A program made the translations under genes and the position numbers. A stretch of DNA of 64,000 nucleotides from Nostoc sp. 'Peltigera membranacea cyanobiont' 210A (lineage in GTDB: Bacteria; Cyanobacteriota; Cyanobacteriia; Cyanobacteriales; Nostocaceae), in assembly GCF_002246015.1 (NCBI RefSeq), contig NZ_NOLJ01000001.1, forward strand, positions 496,293 to 560,292. Reading direction: 5' to 3'. Below the pieces are notes generated by a model that had not been told where the DNA came from, searched no databases, and saw only the letters and a program-made list of their open reading frames with translations. Position 1 is the first letter of the stretch, and each line of letters begins with the position of its first letter. This document shows, one piece after another, positions 63,633 through 64,000 of the stretch.

Positions 63633-64000
63633 GGGTAAATTTGCTTCTTGACTTCGTTCCAACGAAACTGATCTACTTTACTGGGTTGGTCAAAAAAATA
63701 TTCTTCCAAATACGGCTCAATCTCCAGTTGCCAAACACTGCCAATCTGGTCAGCTAAGTCGTCTAGGAGAAAGAAGCTAATACCCACTTCGTTGTGAGGA
63801 TTACCAATTGCCTGGTTCAACTTCATCAACGTTTGAATCAACTTTTCCACTGGAAAACCAGTATCTAAGTGATGGTCGCGGAGAATCTCATAGTTTGGGT
63901 AGAGAGGAATAAAAGCAAAGCGGCGGCGGATGGCATGATCTACTAGTGCAATTGAGCGATCTGCTGTGTTCATCGTGCCGATAATTCGTACATTGGCAGG
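63629..64000 (-). CDS. mcrB: McrB-like AAA+ GTPase, C-terminal part
   Basis: Gene runs off the right edge; 123 residues are seen. The conserved RIIGTMNTADRSIALVDHAIRRRF contains the sensor Asn and the arginine fingers of McrB. Then a helical lid (LIQTLMKLNQAIGNP, GISFFLLDDLADQI). Translationally coupled to mcrC. The N-terminal modification-sensing domain, which decides target, lies outside the window. Confidence 0.9.
   Translation of the reverse strand, partial: PANVRIIGTMNTADRSIALVDHAIRRRFAFIPLYPNYEILRDHHLDTGFPVEKLIQTLMKLNQAIGNPHNEVGISFFLLDDLADQIGSVWQLEIEPYLEEYFFDQPSKVDQFRWNEVKKQIYP

Noticed and set aside
63633..63662. Longer mcrC start
   Set aside because: Would overlap mcrB by 34 bp; the ATGA overlap at 63629-63632 is the usual coupling.

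Overview
The window comes from a filamentous, very probably heterocyst-forming cyanobacterium of the Nostoc/Anabaena group. The evidence is the many GCGATCGC (HIP1) octamers, a photosystem II S4-domain protein, a CpcT/CpeT-family protein, a thylakoid CAAD-type protein, a GUN4-domain kinase, a KGK-family protein, a PRC-barrel/AvaK-type protein, and many intergenic palindromic and hairpin repeats of the kind that fill Nostocales genomes. No tRNA, rRNA or CRISPR array was recognised.

Layout. 1-2096: most of a group II intron encoding a reverse transcriptase/maturase with an HNH domain; its 5' end lies outside the window. 2191-8899: housekeeping genes (PSII S4 protein, SDR, ExoD, lipid kinase, ArfB-type ribosome rescue factor, S4 protein) and, at 5101-5760, five tandem copies of a ~147-bp unit. 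Each unit looks like a small-RNA gene with its own terminator and strongly resembles the heterocyst-specific NsiR1 array. 9470-13255: a large SNF2/RapA (DpdE-like) helicase, then a small gene joining a double-glycine secretion leader to a cold-shock domain whose C-terminus is frameshifted. 13882-20183: SDR, tRNA-dihydrouridine synthase, and a Ser/Thr kinase-GUN4 gene broken by two nested insertion sequences (IS630 first, then IS701 at its edge).

20539-27605: an acetyltransferase, a secreted PEP-CTERM CpeT-like protein, and a probable oxylipin cluster (lipoxygenase, atypical P450, unknown 186-aa protein), then a Tat-exported aldo/keto reductase. 27802-42886: recR (with a non-canonical start), a 2OG-Fe(II) oxygenase, a five-PAS hybrid histidine kinase, an APC permease, an Rpn-type nuclease, a PIN/TRAM protein, hemW, galU, an integrin-like/RTX secreted protein and a THUMP methyltransferase. 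43115-48083: a DUF3754 membrane protein, an FAD-dependent oxidoreductase and a large XRE-tailed protein.

48359-53568 holds six small envelope, membrane or stress-type genes arranged divergently around a 618-bp regulatory region with three copies of AAACTAGT spaced exactly 22 bp apart; the outermost genes look like distant paralogues. 53762-64000: LD-carboxypeptidase, KGK protein, dynamin-like GTPase, a receiver-domain relic, polysaccharide deacetylase, aspartoacylase with a glutathionyl-hydroquinone reductase-like protein, and a McrBC-type restriction pair cut by the window edge.

The best candidates for something undescribed are the leader/cold-shock fusion, the lipoxygenase-P450 cluster, the divergent small-gene cluster with the phased operator, and the NsiR1-like array away from hetF. 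All family names are from reading motifs; no database search was run.
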